Source: Synechococcus sp. M44_DOE_062 (GTDB lineage Bacteria; Cyanobacteriota; Cyanobacteriia; Thermostichales; Thermostichaceae). From it: a DNA stretch of 64,000 bases. The position numbers were made by a program, and so were the translations under genes. Shown here piece after piece: positions 8,425 through 16,562 of this stretch. The notes under the pieces were generated by a model. That model was not told where the DNA came from. It did not search any database and was given only the letters and a program-made list of their open reading frames with translations. Position 1 is the first letter of the stretch. Each line of letters starts with the position of its first letter. The stretch lies in assembly GCA_015295985.1 (NCBI GenBank), contig DVDX01000004.1, positions 94,174 to 158,173 of the forward strand, written 5' to 3'.

Positions 8425-9705
8425 ATGGCTACCCCAGATCCCGCCACTGCTCTCAGAGCAACCCGCCGCGTTGTAATTACGGGGCTGGGTGCGGTCACCC
8501 CTATCGGCAACTCTCCTGCCGAGTTTTGGCAGAGCTTGCTGGCAGGGCGCTCCGGCATTGGGCCGATTACCCACTTCGATGCCTCCCGCCACGATTGCCG
8601 TATTGCTGGAGAGGTGAAGGGATTTGATCCCCTCGACTATTTGGATCGCAAGGATGTCAAGCGCACCGACCGCTTTGTGCATCTGGCGATGGCGGCCACC
8701 CGGCAAGCCTTAGAGGACGCCGACTTTCACATCACCGATCTCAACGCCGAGCAAGTGGGGGTGATCTTGGGGACCGGCATCGGCGGCATCCGCGTCTTGG
8801 AAGAGCAGCAGACCATCTATCTGCAGAAAGGGCCGGATCGCTGTAGCCCCTTCATGGTGCCCATGATGATTGCCAACATGGCTGCGGGTCACCTGGCCAT
8901 TCATTTTGGCGCCAAAGGCCCCAATTCCTGCACAGTTACGGCCTGTGCCTCTGGCTCCAATGCCATTGGCGATGCCTTTCGGCTCATCCAGAGGGGAGAG
9001 GTGCAAGTGGCGATCACGGGTGGCACGGAAGCGGCAGTTACCCCTTTGTCCATGGCGGGGTTTAGTGCCATGAAGGCCCTTTCCACCCGCAACGACGCTC
9101 CGGAGCAAGCCTGTAGGCCCTTCGACCGGGATCGGGACGGCTTTGTCATGGGGGAAGGAGCCGGGATCCTGCTGCTGGAAGCCTTGGAGCATGCCCGCGC
9201 CCGTGGGGCAAAAATTTATGCCGAGATGGTTGGCTATGGCCTCACCTGCGATGCCCACCACATGACCAACCCTGCCCCTGGTGGTGAGGGAGCAGCTCGG
9301 GCGATGCGGCTGGCCCTCAAAGATGCCGGGCTCCAACCTGGCGAGGTGCAACACATCAACGCCCATGCCACCAGCACCCCTGTAGGGGATATTGCCGAGG
9401 TACAGGCCATCAAGTCAGTCTTTGGCGAGCATGCTCCCCGTTTGGCCATCAGTGCCACCAAATCCATGACCGGCCACCTGTTGGGGGGAGCGGGTGGCAT
9501 TGCCACGGTGGCCACCGCTTTAGCCATCCACCACGGCTGGGTTCCTCCCACCCTCAACTTGGACAACCCTGATCCCGAGTGCGAGGGGCTGGATTTTGTG
9601 CCCCACAAGGGGCGGCAGATGTCCGTTGAGGCCGCTTTGGTCAATGCCTTTGGATTTGGTGGGCACAACGTCACGCTGGCTTTGCGCCGCTACTCTCCCG
9701 ATTGA
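8425..9705 (+). CDS. fabF: beta-ketoacyl-ACP synthase II
   Basis: A 426-residue condensing enzyme that elongates acyl-ACP with malonyl-ACP. The catalytic Cys is in TVTACASGSNAIGDAF (about residue 176). The two catalytic histidines are in NAHATSTPVGD and KSMTGHLLGGAGG, and the glycine-rich C-terminal strand is NAFGFGGHN. Length and order match FabF. An extra 12 or so residues (MATPDPATALRA) precede the usual RRVVITGLGAVTP start. It is downstream of acpP and probably co-transcribed with it. Confidence 0.95.
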   Translation: MATPDPATALRATRRVVITGLGAVTPIGNSPAEFWQSLLAGRSGIGPITHFDASRHDCRIAGEVKGFDPLDYLDRKDVKRTDRFVHLAMAATRQALEDADFHITDLNAEQVGVILGTGIGGIRVLEEQQTIYLQKGPDRCSPFMVPMMIANMAAGHLAIHFGAKGPNSCTVTACASGSNAIGDAFRLIQRGEVQVAITGGTEAAVTPLSMAGFSAMKALSTRNDAPEQACRPFDRDRDGFVMGEGAGILLLEALEHARARGAKIYAEMVGYGLTCDAHHMTNPAPGGEGAARAMRLALKDAGLQPGEVQHINAHATSTPVGDIAEVQAIKSVFGEHAPRLAISATKSMTGHLLGGAGGIATVATALAIHHGWVPPTLNLDNPDPECEGLDFVPHKGRQMSVEAALVNAFGFGGHNVTLALRRYSPD

Positions 9706-9717
9706 AGGGCTCGGCCT

Positions 9718-9987
9718 ATGTCTTCTCCCGAAAGTTCGTCGCCCTCAGTTCGTCAACAAGCCTTGGCCGCTTTGACGGCGGAGCTGGCGCAGCAAGGCCA
9801 CCCACCCGAATATGCCCAGCACATGGCGGCAGCGGTTATTTTTCAAGCGGACTTGGATCTGTGTGCAGCCCAATTGGCGCGGGTGCTCAGTTGGCTGAAG
9901 CAAAACCATCCTGAACTCTATCCAGAGGCGGTGCAATTGGTGGACGCCACCCGCGAAGAGTTCGAGCGTCGCGTTCAAAATGGATAG
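9718..9987 (+). CDS. hypothetical protein, 89 residues
   Basis: A small, mostly helical soluble protein 12 bases after fabF, in the same direction. There is no signal peptide, membrane segment or recognised motif. Predicted helices are AALTAELAQQGHPPEYAQHM and LDLCAAQLARVLSWLKQNHP. Its codon use and GC content match its neighbours. Tight spacing suggests co-transcription with fabF; function unknown. Confidence 0.6.
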   Translation: MSSPESSSPSVRQQALAALTAELAQQGHPPEYAQHMAAAVIFQADLDLCAAQLARVLSWLKQNHPELYPEAVQLVDATREEFERRVQNG

Positions 9988-10357
9988 ACAAGCCCCCTGC
10001 TGCGATCTGAGCAGGGATCCAGCAGTTGGGTTAGGTTATTAGCTAGACTGCCGGAAAGCCCCGCCCTCTTTATTGCTACGCAACGCGACGCGACTGCTTT
10101 AGCGGCGCAGTTCCCGTCAGGGTGCCGTAGGCATAGCGCTCTACATCAGCATGAGGGCCGGGATGAAAGGCGGAGACTCTTGCACTATGATAAGCACAGA
10201 GCGGTGGGACATCCCGTTCTTAAAGCTCAGGAAATGTCCTTTTCGCCTTGGCGGCGCGGAGCGCTAACAGAAGTCACTGTTCGCGTCAGCGGGACGGAGT
10301 CCTTGAAGCCCGCACTATAGAAGCCCGCACTATATGCATCAGCATGAGTGCGGGAGT
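9988..10357. other. repeat-rich spacer
   Basis: About 370 bases. An inverted repeat at 9995-10016 (CCCTGCT ... AGCAGGG) just after the small gene could act as a weak terminator; no T-run follows. A GGGACGGAGTCC repeat copy lies at 10279-10304. It is followed at once by an exact 15-bp tandem duplication, GAAGCCCGCACTATA, at 10305-10319 and 10320-10334. Fragments of a GCTACGCAACGC element lie near 10075. No gene is supported. Confidence 0.5.
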
Positions 10358-11215
10358 ATGTCACCAGAGGGTGATGTCGCCCATATGGGGCTGCAAGGGG
10401 TGATCTTAAGCTGGAGTGGAGTGGTGGCCGATGACGAGAGCCTGCACCTACAGGCCATCAACCAACTGCTGGTGGAAGAGAACCTGCGCCCCTGGAACCT
10501 GGGCTGGCCCAAGTCTGGATCCCCTGGGCAGCGGGAGCTTTACCGGCTGCAATACCTGGGCCGACCGGATCGAGAGCGCCTGCCGGCTCTGTGGGGGGAT
10601 CAGGGGCGGGTGCTTAGTCCCAAACAACGGGAAGAGCTGCTGAAACGCAAGGCCCTATACTACCAGCAAGCTTTACAGGGGCAAAGGGAATTGCCTCTCA
10701 TTCCCGGTTTGGCGGAAACTTTGGAGACGCTGGAGCGGCTGCAACTGAAGGTTGGCCTGCTGTGCGGCCAATCGGCAGCCGAGGTGACTGCTTTTCTGGA
10801 GCGTTTCCAGACATGTGGCCTGGCCCTGAGGCGGTTGACCGATGGGGTCTCCTACCGAGTGACGGGGGATGATGCAGATCCAATAGACCCCATGTTTTCC
10901 CCAGGACACTGGCACCGCTTGCTTTTGCAGCAGATGGAATTGCCTGCCCAGGCATGTTTGAGCATTGAGGCCACCTACCCCGGCATTCAGGCAGCCCGTT
11001 CGGCAGGGATCCCAGTGCTGGCTCTGGCCACCTTCTTCCCTCTGCACATGCTGCAGCGGCGGGCCAATTGGGCGGTGGACGGCCACCATCAGGTGGAATG
11101 GGAGCGCATCCAGAATTGGTTTGCCAGCGGGCAAGACCGTCCTTCGACCCCAGTTGAAGCAGAAGCAGAGGCCGGTTCCTGCAAGAGATGCCAGGGAGAG
11201 CAGCCCCAGCCCTAG
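10358..11215 (+). CDS. HAD-superfamily-like protein with degenerate motif I
   Basis: A 285-residue protein with the fold of beta-phosphoglucomutase/phosphoglycolate-phosphatase HAD enzymes: motif region GVILSWSGVVADDESLH at the N-terminus, a helical cap (YRLQYLGRP, KRKALYYQQAL), LIPGLAETLETLERLQLKVGLLC, and the late segment CLSIEATYPGIQAARSAGIPVLAL. The DxD of motif I is replaced by SWS, so the nucleophile and the acid/base aspartate are both missing, and the motif IV acidic pair is weakened (SIEATYPG). It may be a non-catalytic relative. The start is uncertain: ATG 10334 lies inside a repeat duplication, and ATG 10358 and 10385 are both possible. It overlaps queA convergently by 4 bases. Confidence 0.7.
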   Translation: MSPEGDVAHMGLQGVILSWSGVVADDESLHLQAINQLLVEENLRPWNLGWPKSGSPGQRELYRLQYLGRPDRERLPALWGDQGRVLSPKQREELLKRKALYYQQALQGQRELPLIPGLAETLETLERLQLKVGLLCGQSAAEVTAFLERFQTCGLALRRLTDGVSYRVTGDDADPIDPMFSPGHWHRLLLQQMELPAQACLSIEATYPGIQAARSAGIPVLALATFFPLHMLQRRANWAVDGHHQVEWERIQNWFASGQDRPSTPVEAEAEAGSCKRCQGEQPQP

Positions 11216-12387
11216 GGTAGGATCAGCATGCCATCCCCAAAGGAGTAGAAGCGATATCCCTGCTCGATGGCCTCTCGGTAGAGAGCCAGCAGCCTTTGCC
11301 GCCCAATCAGCGCAGCCACCAGCATCATCAAGCTGGAGCGGGGCAGATGAAAATTGGTGACCAGTCCCTGAACCACCCGCCAGGAGTAGCCGGGGTAGAT
11401 GAAGAGATCGCTTTTCCCCTGCCAAGGCTGCAAGGTGCCAGAGGCTGCCGCAGTTTCCAAAGAGCGCACCACGGTCGTTCCCACTGTGATTACCCGCCCC
11501 CCACGGACTTGGGCTTCTTGGATGGCTGCCACCGTTTCTGCCGATACCTTAAGCCACTCGCTGTGGAGACGATGTTCGGTCACCCGCTCCGCCGCCACAG
11601 GTCGGAAGGTACCCAGGCCGATGTTCAGGGTGATGTAGGCGATTTGGATCCCTTTTTGGGCCAGCCGTTCCAGCAGCTCCTGGGTAAAATGCAGCCCTGC
11701 CGTGGGAGCAGCCACCGATCCGGGGTGTTTGGCCCAGAGGGTTTGGTAGTCTTGAGGGCGAACCTGTCCTGAATCTGGGGATCCGGAAGCCTTGATGTAG
11801 GGGGGAAGCGGGATCCGGCCCACCTGCTCCAGGATTTCCTCAAAAGGCTGCGTCCCTTCCCACTCAAACTGCACAACTCGCCCGCCGGTTTCGGGATCCC
11901 AATCCAGGACAGTGGCCCTCAGCCCAGAGGGGGATCCCTCCTTGCTCCAAAAACCAATCCGATCCCCCACCTTCACCCGTTTGCCCGGCCTGACCAAAAC
12001 CCGCCAGCTCCACGCCTGATCCGGCAAAGGTTGGGCAGCGGCAGGGATCCCTTCCAGGCAAGGCTCCAGCAGCAACACTTCGACCCGTGCCCCAGAGGGT
12101 TCCTTAGCCCCGAACAGGCGAGCCGGGATCACCTTGGTATCGTTGAGAACCAACAGATCCCCCTCCCGTAGGTAGTCAGGCAGATGGTAGAAGCGGCGAT
12201 GCTCATGCCTATCCGGGTACACCACCAGCATCCGCGCCTGATCCCTGGGCTCTACCGGCGTTTGTGCAATCCGATCCGGAGGGAGGGTGTAATCGTAGGA
12301 AGCTGTGAGCAGATCGGGATTGGGCTCCCCATTGCCCAAAGGCTCGGCCTCACTGGGGAAAGCAGCAGGCGAAGAAGAGTCAGGCAT
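11212..12387 (-). CDS. queA: tRNA preQ1(34) S-adenosylmethionine ribosyltransferase-isomerase
   Basis: A 391-residue enzyme that transfers and isomerises the ribosyl moiety of SAM to 7-aminomethyl-7-deazaguanine in tRNA, giving epoxyqueuosine. Family segments are YDYTLPPDRIAQTPVEPRD, NDTKVIPARLFG, AAPTAGLHFTQELL, YITLNIGLGTFRPV and TNFHLPRSSLMMLVAALIG. The N-terminus has about 25 extra residues (proline/serine/glutamate-rich) before the conserved start, so a slightly later start is possible. It is convergent with the HAD-like gene and in the same direction as dcd upstream. Confidence 0.93.
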   Translation of the reverse strand: MPDSSSPAAFPSEAEPLGNGEPNPDLLTASYDYTLPPDRIAQTPVEPRDQARMLVVYPDRHEHRRFYHLPDYLREGDLLVLNDTKVIPARLFGAKEPSGARVEVLLLEPCLEGIPAAAQPLPDQAWSWRVLVRPGKRVKVGDRIGFWSKEGSPSGLRATVLDWDPETGGRVVQFEWEGTQPFEEILEQVGRIPLPPYIKASGSPDSGQVRPQDYQTLWAKHPGSVAAPTAGLHFTQELLERLAQKGIQIAYITLNIGLGTFRPVAAERVTEHRLHSEWLKVSAETVAAIQEAQVRGGRVITVGTTVVRSLETAAASGTLQPWQGKSDLFIYPGYSWRVVQGLVTNFHLPRSSLMMLVAALIGRQRLLALYREAIEQGYRFYSFGDGMLILP

Positions 12388-12530
12388 AGAGATGAATCAA
12401 GATGGGATCCCCACGCAGATCCAGCATAGCCAACCGGATCCCGCCAACCCTCTCCCTTTTGGAGGAAGAGAGACGGGTGACGTCTTCTCCCCAATGAATT
12501 GAGGAAGATGACTGGCACTCCCCCGTTTCG

Positions 12531-13112
12531 CTAAACCCTAGCCACCACCACCTGCTGCGGCTGATCCTGATACTTGCCGGCGCGGTCGGCGTAGGTTACT
12601 TGACAGGGATCCCCTTCCAGAAACAGAAGCTGTACCACCCCTTCGTTGGCGTATACCCGGCAGTCAGCGCTGGAGGCATTGGAAAACTCCAGGGTGAGAT
12701 AGCCCCGCCATCCCGCTTCAGCCGGCGTCAGGTTGGCAATCAGACCCACCCTGGCATAAGAAGATTTGCCAATGCAGATCACGGTAATGTTATCCGGGAC
12801 TTGCAGCCGTTCCAAGGACACCCCCAACCCATAGGAGTGAGCCGGGATGATAAAGTAATCCCCCATTTCGTCGTGGTGCAGCTCCACTGCCTCCAGATTC
12901 TTGGGGTTAAACCGCTTGGGATCCACCACCGTGCCGGGCACATGGCGAAAGATCTTGAACTCCACCGGCGACAGGCGGATGTCGTAGCCATAGGAGGACA
13001 GCCCGTAACTCAAAACGGGCCGAGACTCCACAGCGCGCACCAGCTCAGGACAGAAGGGCTCAATCATCCCTCGCCGCGCTTGCTCACAGATCCAGCGGTC
13101 GTTTTTCAACAT
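12531..13112 (-). CDS. dcd: dCTP deaminase
   Basis: A 193-residue homotrimeric enzyme of the dUTPase fold that deaminates dCTP to dUTP for dTTP synthesis. It begins MLKNDRWICEQARRGMIEPF and contains LSSYGYDIRLSP, the signature AGWRGYLTLEFSN with the catalytic glutamate region, and IGKSSYARVGL. ATG 13112 is chosen. The frame stays open to 13205, but that extra part (VRGTES) is only a translated copy of the GGGACGGAGTCC repeat and lacks family similarity. Confidence 0.92.
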   Translation of the reverse strand: MLKNDRWICEQARRGMIEPFCPELVRAVESRPVLSYGLSSYGYDIRLSPVEFKIFRHVPGTVVDPKRFNPKNLEAVELHHDEMGDYFIIPAHSYGLGVSLERLQVPDNITVICIGKSSYARVGLIANLTPAEAGWRGYLTLEFSNASSADCRVYANEGVVQLLFLEGDPCQVTYADRAGKYQDQPQQVVVARV

Positions 13113-13264
13113 GGCTGCAGCCGGCTTTTTGGGGAGTGAGGGCACGTCTCTAGCGGTGGACAAGCTCCAGTCTTGTTGGGACTCCGTCCCCCTGACGCGA
13201 CCCATGTTGCCTAGGTCTTAAGGACTCCGTCCCGCTGGCGCGAACGGAGCGGAAACTGTTTGCG
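13113..13264. repeat. cluster of dispersed short repeats
   Basis: Three repeat copies follow one another upstream of dcd. Two are in the GGACTCCGTCC orientation, at 13179-13200 and 13221-13245. One GGTGCGGAGCAAC copy at 13258-13282 runs into the end of the CobO-like gene. A further partial copy (GGCAGTGCGGAGCCCT) lies at 13354-13369. The CobO-like reading frame ends within them, so its last 35 or so residues are repeat-derived. Confidence 0.7.
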
Positions 13265-13972
13265 CTAGCGGTGCGGAGCAACATGGGCTGCTGTAGGCAT
13301 AGCACCTGTGCCGCTGACTTGAGGGGGATCCAGATAACAGGCAACATTCGCATCGGCAGTGCGGAGCCCTGGGCCCGGGGTTCCACGTAGGCGCAACTGG
13401 GTGATTAGATCCGCCCGCTCCAGAAACGAATCCGGCATCTCCGGCCCGGTGATCACCATGTCCATGGAGATGGGGCGTTGATCGATTAAGCTCAGCACTT
13501 CAGCTTCCGGGATCAGGCCCAACTTCACGGCCAAGCTCAGCTCATCCAACACCACCAAGTCATAGCGGCCACTCCTGACAGCCTCCTGGGTGAATTGCCA
13601 CAGCTCATCCAATGCCATCCGCTCCTCAGGCTCTAGGTGAGGTGTATCGATGCAGCGGTGCAGGCGACAACGAACCCACTCCAAGGATCTGCCCAGGGAG
13701 AGACGATTTTCTGGCCCCTGATTGATCCCACCCTTGAGAAACTGCACAATCAGCACCCGCGTTCCCTGGCCAGCCAAGCGCAGCGCCTGAGCCATGACAG
13801 GCGTAAACATGCCCCGGCTGGGGTGGGTATAAAGCTGCAGGGATCCCTGGGGAACCAACTGGGCGGAGAGGGCTCCATCCCGCTGAGGGAAACGGTCGCC
13901 GGCAGCAGAGCTGGCTTGAGCAGTAGGCTGTTTGACGCGGGCCACAGGAACGGCATCCTTGGGGGAGGGCAT
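13265..13972 (-). CDS. CobO/BtuR-like P-loop protein with a degenerate Walker A
   Basis: A 235-residue homologue of cob(I)yrinic acid a,c-diamide adenosyltransferase. Shared segments are LQLYTHPSRGMFTPVMAQ, ALRLAGQGTRVLIVQFLKGG, YDLVVLDELSLAVKLGLI and MDMVITGPEMPDSFLERADL. In true CobO the loop reads G-x-G-K-G-K-T-T; here it is THPSRGMFT without the lysine, so ATP binding in the usual way is doubtful. The C-terminal residues after LRLRGTPGPG come from dispersed repeat DNA. ATG 13972 is used; GTG 13999 is also open. It may be the cyanobacterial CobO-like group of unproven activity rather than an adenosyltransferase. Confidence 0.7.
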   Translation of the reverse strand: MPSPKDAVPVARVKQPTAQASSAAGDRFPQRDGALSAQLVPQGSLQLYTHPSRGMFTPVMAQALRLAGQGTRVLIVQFLKGGINQGPENRLSLGRSLEWVRCRLHRCIDTPHLEPEERMALDELWQFTQEAVRSGRYDLVVLDELSLAVKLGLIPEAEVLSLIDQRPISMDMVITGPEMPDSFLERADLITQLRLRGTPGPGLRTADANVACYLDPPQVSGTGAMPTAAHVAPHR

Positions 13973-15015
13973 AGGATTTGGGGAGGCAGTGCAAACCACG
14001 TTCTGATCTCACGAGCAGGGCAGGGGATGAGGCCCTAGGTTACGGGGCCTACAAGTGGTGGAGAGTGTCAGCTATGGATCCCATGAAACACCACCTGTGC
14101 GTATCCGTCAACGAGTCGGTTCTGCTTCTAGCCGGCATACAAATCATCCCAAATAGAGTAATAGAAAATACAATCCTTGCCCATTCTAGCTTTTTGGCAT
14201 AAGAGGCAATACCTGAGAAGAAAAGCTTTGACAGAGGATCTTAATAAAATTTCAGGCCCAGCACAAAAGCTTGTGTGCAGGGCTACCTTACTTGAGTATA
14301 GAGGTGCTCTACAAAAATTCGAGAAAAAGACAATTTCTTCCAAATAAGGTTGACTCTCACAAACAGGAATGCCAGCACCGGCAGCCTATCCACCAAGAGG
14401 AGCGAGACTTAGCCCACCCCAGAAGCCTTGCCCGGCAGAAGATCCACTCGGTCGGGAGTTGAATAGACCCACACATTGCCGAACATTCGCAGTGGAAAGA
14501 ATTGCGACCACAACTCCAAGGACTTAATTTCTAGCCTCGAAAGTGACGAAATGCAAATTCATCAATTATCTTCTTCAAAAAATGATTTATTGACAATACT
14601 TTTTGAGAACCGGCATCTGATTCAGCGAGAAACATAAGGGATTGTGTACCTTTTAGATTCTGAGGCCGTTTTCTTCGAGAGATTGACTCTTTAATTATTT
14701 TCTTACCGATCTCGGAGCCGATATTTCCATTTAATTTAACCTCTATTTCTACTCTGAGAAATAAGCATTGGGCATTCAGTTTAGATCCCATTTAAGATTG
14801 ACCTGCACAAGCTCCGGAGCTTTGGGTGCCGAGATTGCCGGGATCTAGAGCCGAGTCTTTTCCTTCTTGAGAAGTCTTCTCCTAGCAAGGTAGATCCAAT
14901 CCTGGAGAGTACCTGACCTCTCATCCCATCAGCCAGGAAGTCCGGGGATCCCACCCTCGATCCCTGGATCAAAAAGACGCTTCCTGCCAGTACGAAAGGT
15001 TGCCTTTATTCTCTG
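13973..15015. other. gene-poor stretch with an AT-rich core
   Basis: About 1 kb with no clearly conserved gene. From about 14140 to 14345 and 14520 to 14790 the base composition drops well below the GC-rich surroundings, suggesting foreign or decayed DNA. A direct promoter or RNA gene is not recognisable. One reading frame (14531-14791, minus) is listed separately. The tract near 14380-14520 is GC-richer and has no open frame of note. Confidence 0.45.
14531..14791 (-). CDS. orphan AT-rich reading frame, 86 residues
   Basis: An open frame of 86 codons whose composition is AT-rich and lysine/isoleucine-rich (for example GKKIIKESISRRKRPQ and INHFLKKIIDEFAF), unlike its neighbours. No family is recognised, and there is no signal peptide or membrane helix. 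It could be the remnant of a transferred gene or a chance frame in AT-rich DNA. No strong ribosome binding site precedes the ATG. Confidence 0.25.
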   Translation of the reverse strand: MGSKLNAQCLFLRVEIEVKLNGNIGSEIGKKIIKESISRRKRPQNLKGTQSLMFLAESDAGSQKVLSINHFLKKIIDEFAFRHFRG

Positions 15016-16227
15016 CTACCGACTTGGACTTGGGAAAAATCCCAAGCCGTTGTGAACTCGGGGTGTACGCCGCCGGGAGGGACTGGGATCCGTCTCGCTG
15101 TTGGGTGGGCTGGCTTCTGGGTGTTGGTGTTCCAAATTGACAGCTTCTCCCCCCAGCACCAAGGTGGAAGCGTTGCCCCCATCCAAGTTCAGGGCATGGC
15201 GACAGCCCAATTGCTGCATCAACTGTGCCATCTCCAGCAGGGTGAGCCCTTGGTTTTCCTGGGCATTGCCGGCAGTCACCAGCAGCAAATGTCCGCTGTC
15301 CAGTTGGCCGATGGCACTGCGGGCGGCTCGCTGCCTGCGAAAGAGGGGTTGAAATCCCTCCAATCGGGCATCCAAAACCACCTGTCCATCCAGGAGCAAG
15401 AGTGGCCCTGCCCCTAGGATGTGGGGATAGGCTTCCAGCTCGGGCGGATCCAAGCGCAGATGAAGGCTGAGGCGATCCCCGGAAACCAGCTTGCGGGCTT
15501 CTAGGGCACCTTCTAGCCCCCGCGCTGCCAATACATACCCCTCCCTGGGAATCTGTACCGTTAAACTGCCGGCCAGGCCGGCCATCAGAATCTCTTGCAC
15601 CCGATCTTCCCACACCATCACGAGCATTTCGTCGTCGGTTTGGGTGGTGTAGGTGGATCCCCAGTCAGGGGTAAACTGGGAGACCCCGGGTAAGACATAG
15701 CCCGTGTTGATGCCCACCACCGGCAGCCGATCCCCAATCTCATTGCGCAGCTCTGCTTGCATCCGCAAACGGGCAAAGCGCACGGATCCCCCTTCTTGCC
15801 CTGCCGTCCCGTCCGACCAGGCGATGACCCCACGACCCAAAATGGGGCTGGAGATCCAACGGCCATCCCGACGAATCGCCCCCAGCGGCTGACGGGTGTT
15901 GCGGTTGAAAAAACCGCCGTTGATGGCGGCTACTGCCCCCTGCTCAGAACCAAAGGAAGACAGCTCCCCCAGACCCACCAGCCCCGCAGGTGCAGCCCAG
16001 ATGGGCCGCAGTTGGCCCGCTGCGAGAGAAATGACCACGATGGAAACGGGGATCCGATTGTTTCCAACCCAAACCTCCTTCTGGTACAAAGGGATCCCTT
16101 GCACCACCCGCACCGGCTGCCTACCAAGGGTTACCTGAGCTTGAGCAGCCACGCTGGGCAAAAAGAGAGCAACAGCGCAGGCTAACCCACAGCCCATGAC
16201 CTGGGCGCTTAGCCTTGTTTTGGACAT
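15016..16227 (-). CDS. secreted phosphodiester glycosidase (NAGPA/DUF2233) family protein
   Basis: A 403-residue exported protein. The signal peptide covers about residues 1-30 (LACAVALFLPSVAAQAQ). The NAGPA-like domain follows with AAINGGFFNRNTRQPLG (about residue 100), GAGPLLLLDGQVV and the signature LNLDGGNASTLVLGG near residue 345. Members hydrolyse a sugar-phosphodiester bond; in bacteria many are linked to exopolysaccharide or cell-wall metabolism. Substrate unknown. The C-terminal tail is rich in Pro/Ser (EASPPNSETDPSPSRRRTP). Likely periplasmic. Confidence 0.82.
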   Translation of the reverse strand: MSKTRLSAQVMGCGLACAVALFLPSVAAQAQVTLGRQPVRVVQGIPLYQKEVWVGNNRIPVSIVVISLAAGQLRPIWAAPAGLVGLGELSSFGSEQGAVAAINGGFFNRNTRQPLGAIRRDGRWISSPILGRGVIAWSDGTAGQEGGSVRFARLRMQAELRNEIGDRLPVVGINTGYVLPGVSQFTPDWGSTYTTQTDDEMLVMVWEDRVQEILMAGLAGSLTVQIPREGYVLAARGLEGALEARKLVSGDRLSLHLRLDPPELEAYPHILGAGPLLLLDGQVVLDARLEGFQPLFRRQRAARSAIGQLDSGHLLLVTAGNAQENQGLTLLEMAQLMQQLGCRHALNLDGGNASTLVLGGEAVNLEHQHPEASPPNSETDPSPSRRRTPRVHNGLGFFPSPSR

Positions 16228-16270
16228 GTCTTCACGTCTTTAGGGCTTCACCATTGCCATTGGGAGATGA

Positions 16271-16366
16271 CTATCCCCCTGCGGCGAAAGTTGCCATCAG
16301 AATGAGCGACAACAGGATCCCGGGAAAGAGCAGCGTCACCAAGATCAGCAGTTCGGATAGGGTCAT
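16271..16366 (-). CDS. putative 31-residue single-pass membrane protein
   Basis: A very short frame that encodes MTLSELLILVTLLFPGIL and then a hydrophobic run ending in FAAGG, that is, one membrane helix with almost no soluble part. This is the size and character of small cyanobacterial photosystem, b6f or NDH subunits, but it does not match the Pet, Psa or Psb sequences I know. A weak point is the lack of a clear Shine-Dalgarno sequence. It lies alone between two larger genes, immediately upstream of the glycosidase gene in the same direction. Confidence 0.4.
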   Translation of the reverse strand: MTLSELLILVTLLFPGILLSLILMATFAAGG

Positions 16367-16562
16367 CGGAGAATGCTACCTACTAAAGATTGAGCCAACA
16401 CAACAGCCCTAACTTCCACCCTAGCCATCCCAGAAAAGTGACCCAGGCTCCCTTTGGGATCCCTTAAGACTTGACAACCAGTTTCTGAGGCTGCTTGGGC
16501 AGGCCATCTCTCGCTCTGCCGGCAGTATCCTGGCAAGGGGAAAGCCTCATCCAACGGTTCCT

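Noticed and set aside
9995..10016. Hairpin after the small gene downstream of fabF as a terminator
   Set aside because: Stem of 7 bp without a following T-run; kept only as a weak possibility in the spacer note.
14128..14343. 71-codon minus frame in the AT-rich stretch
   Set aside because: No recognisable family, poor start, and likely chance in AT-rich DNA.
15052..15417. Plus-strand frame over the glycosidase gene
   Set aside because: The minus strand has the signal peptide and LDGGNAST motif; the plus frame has none.
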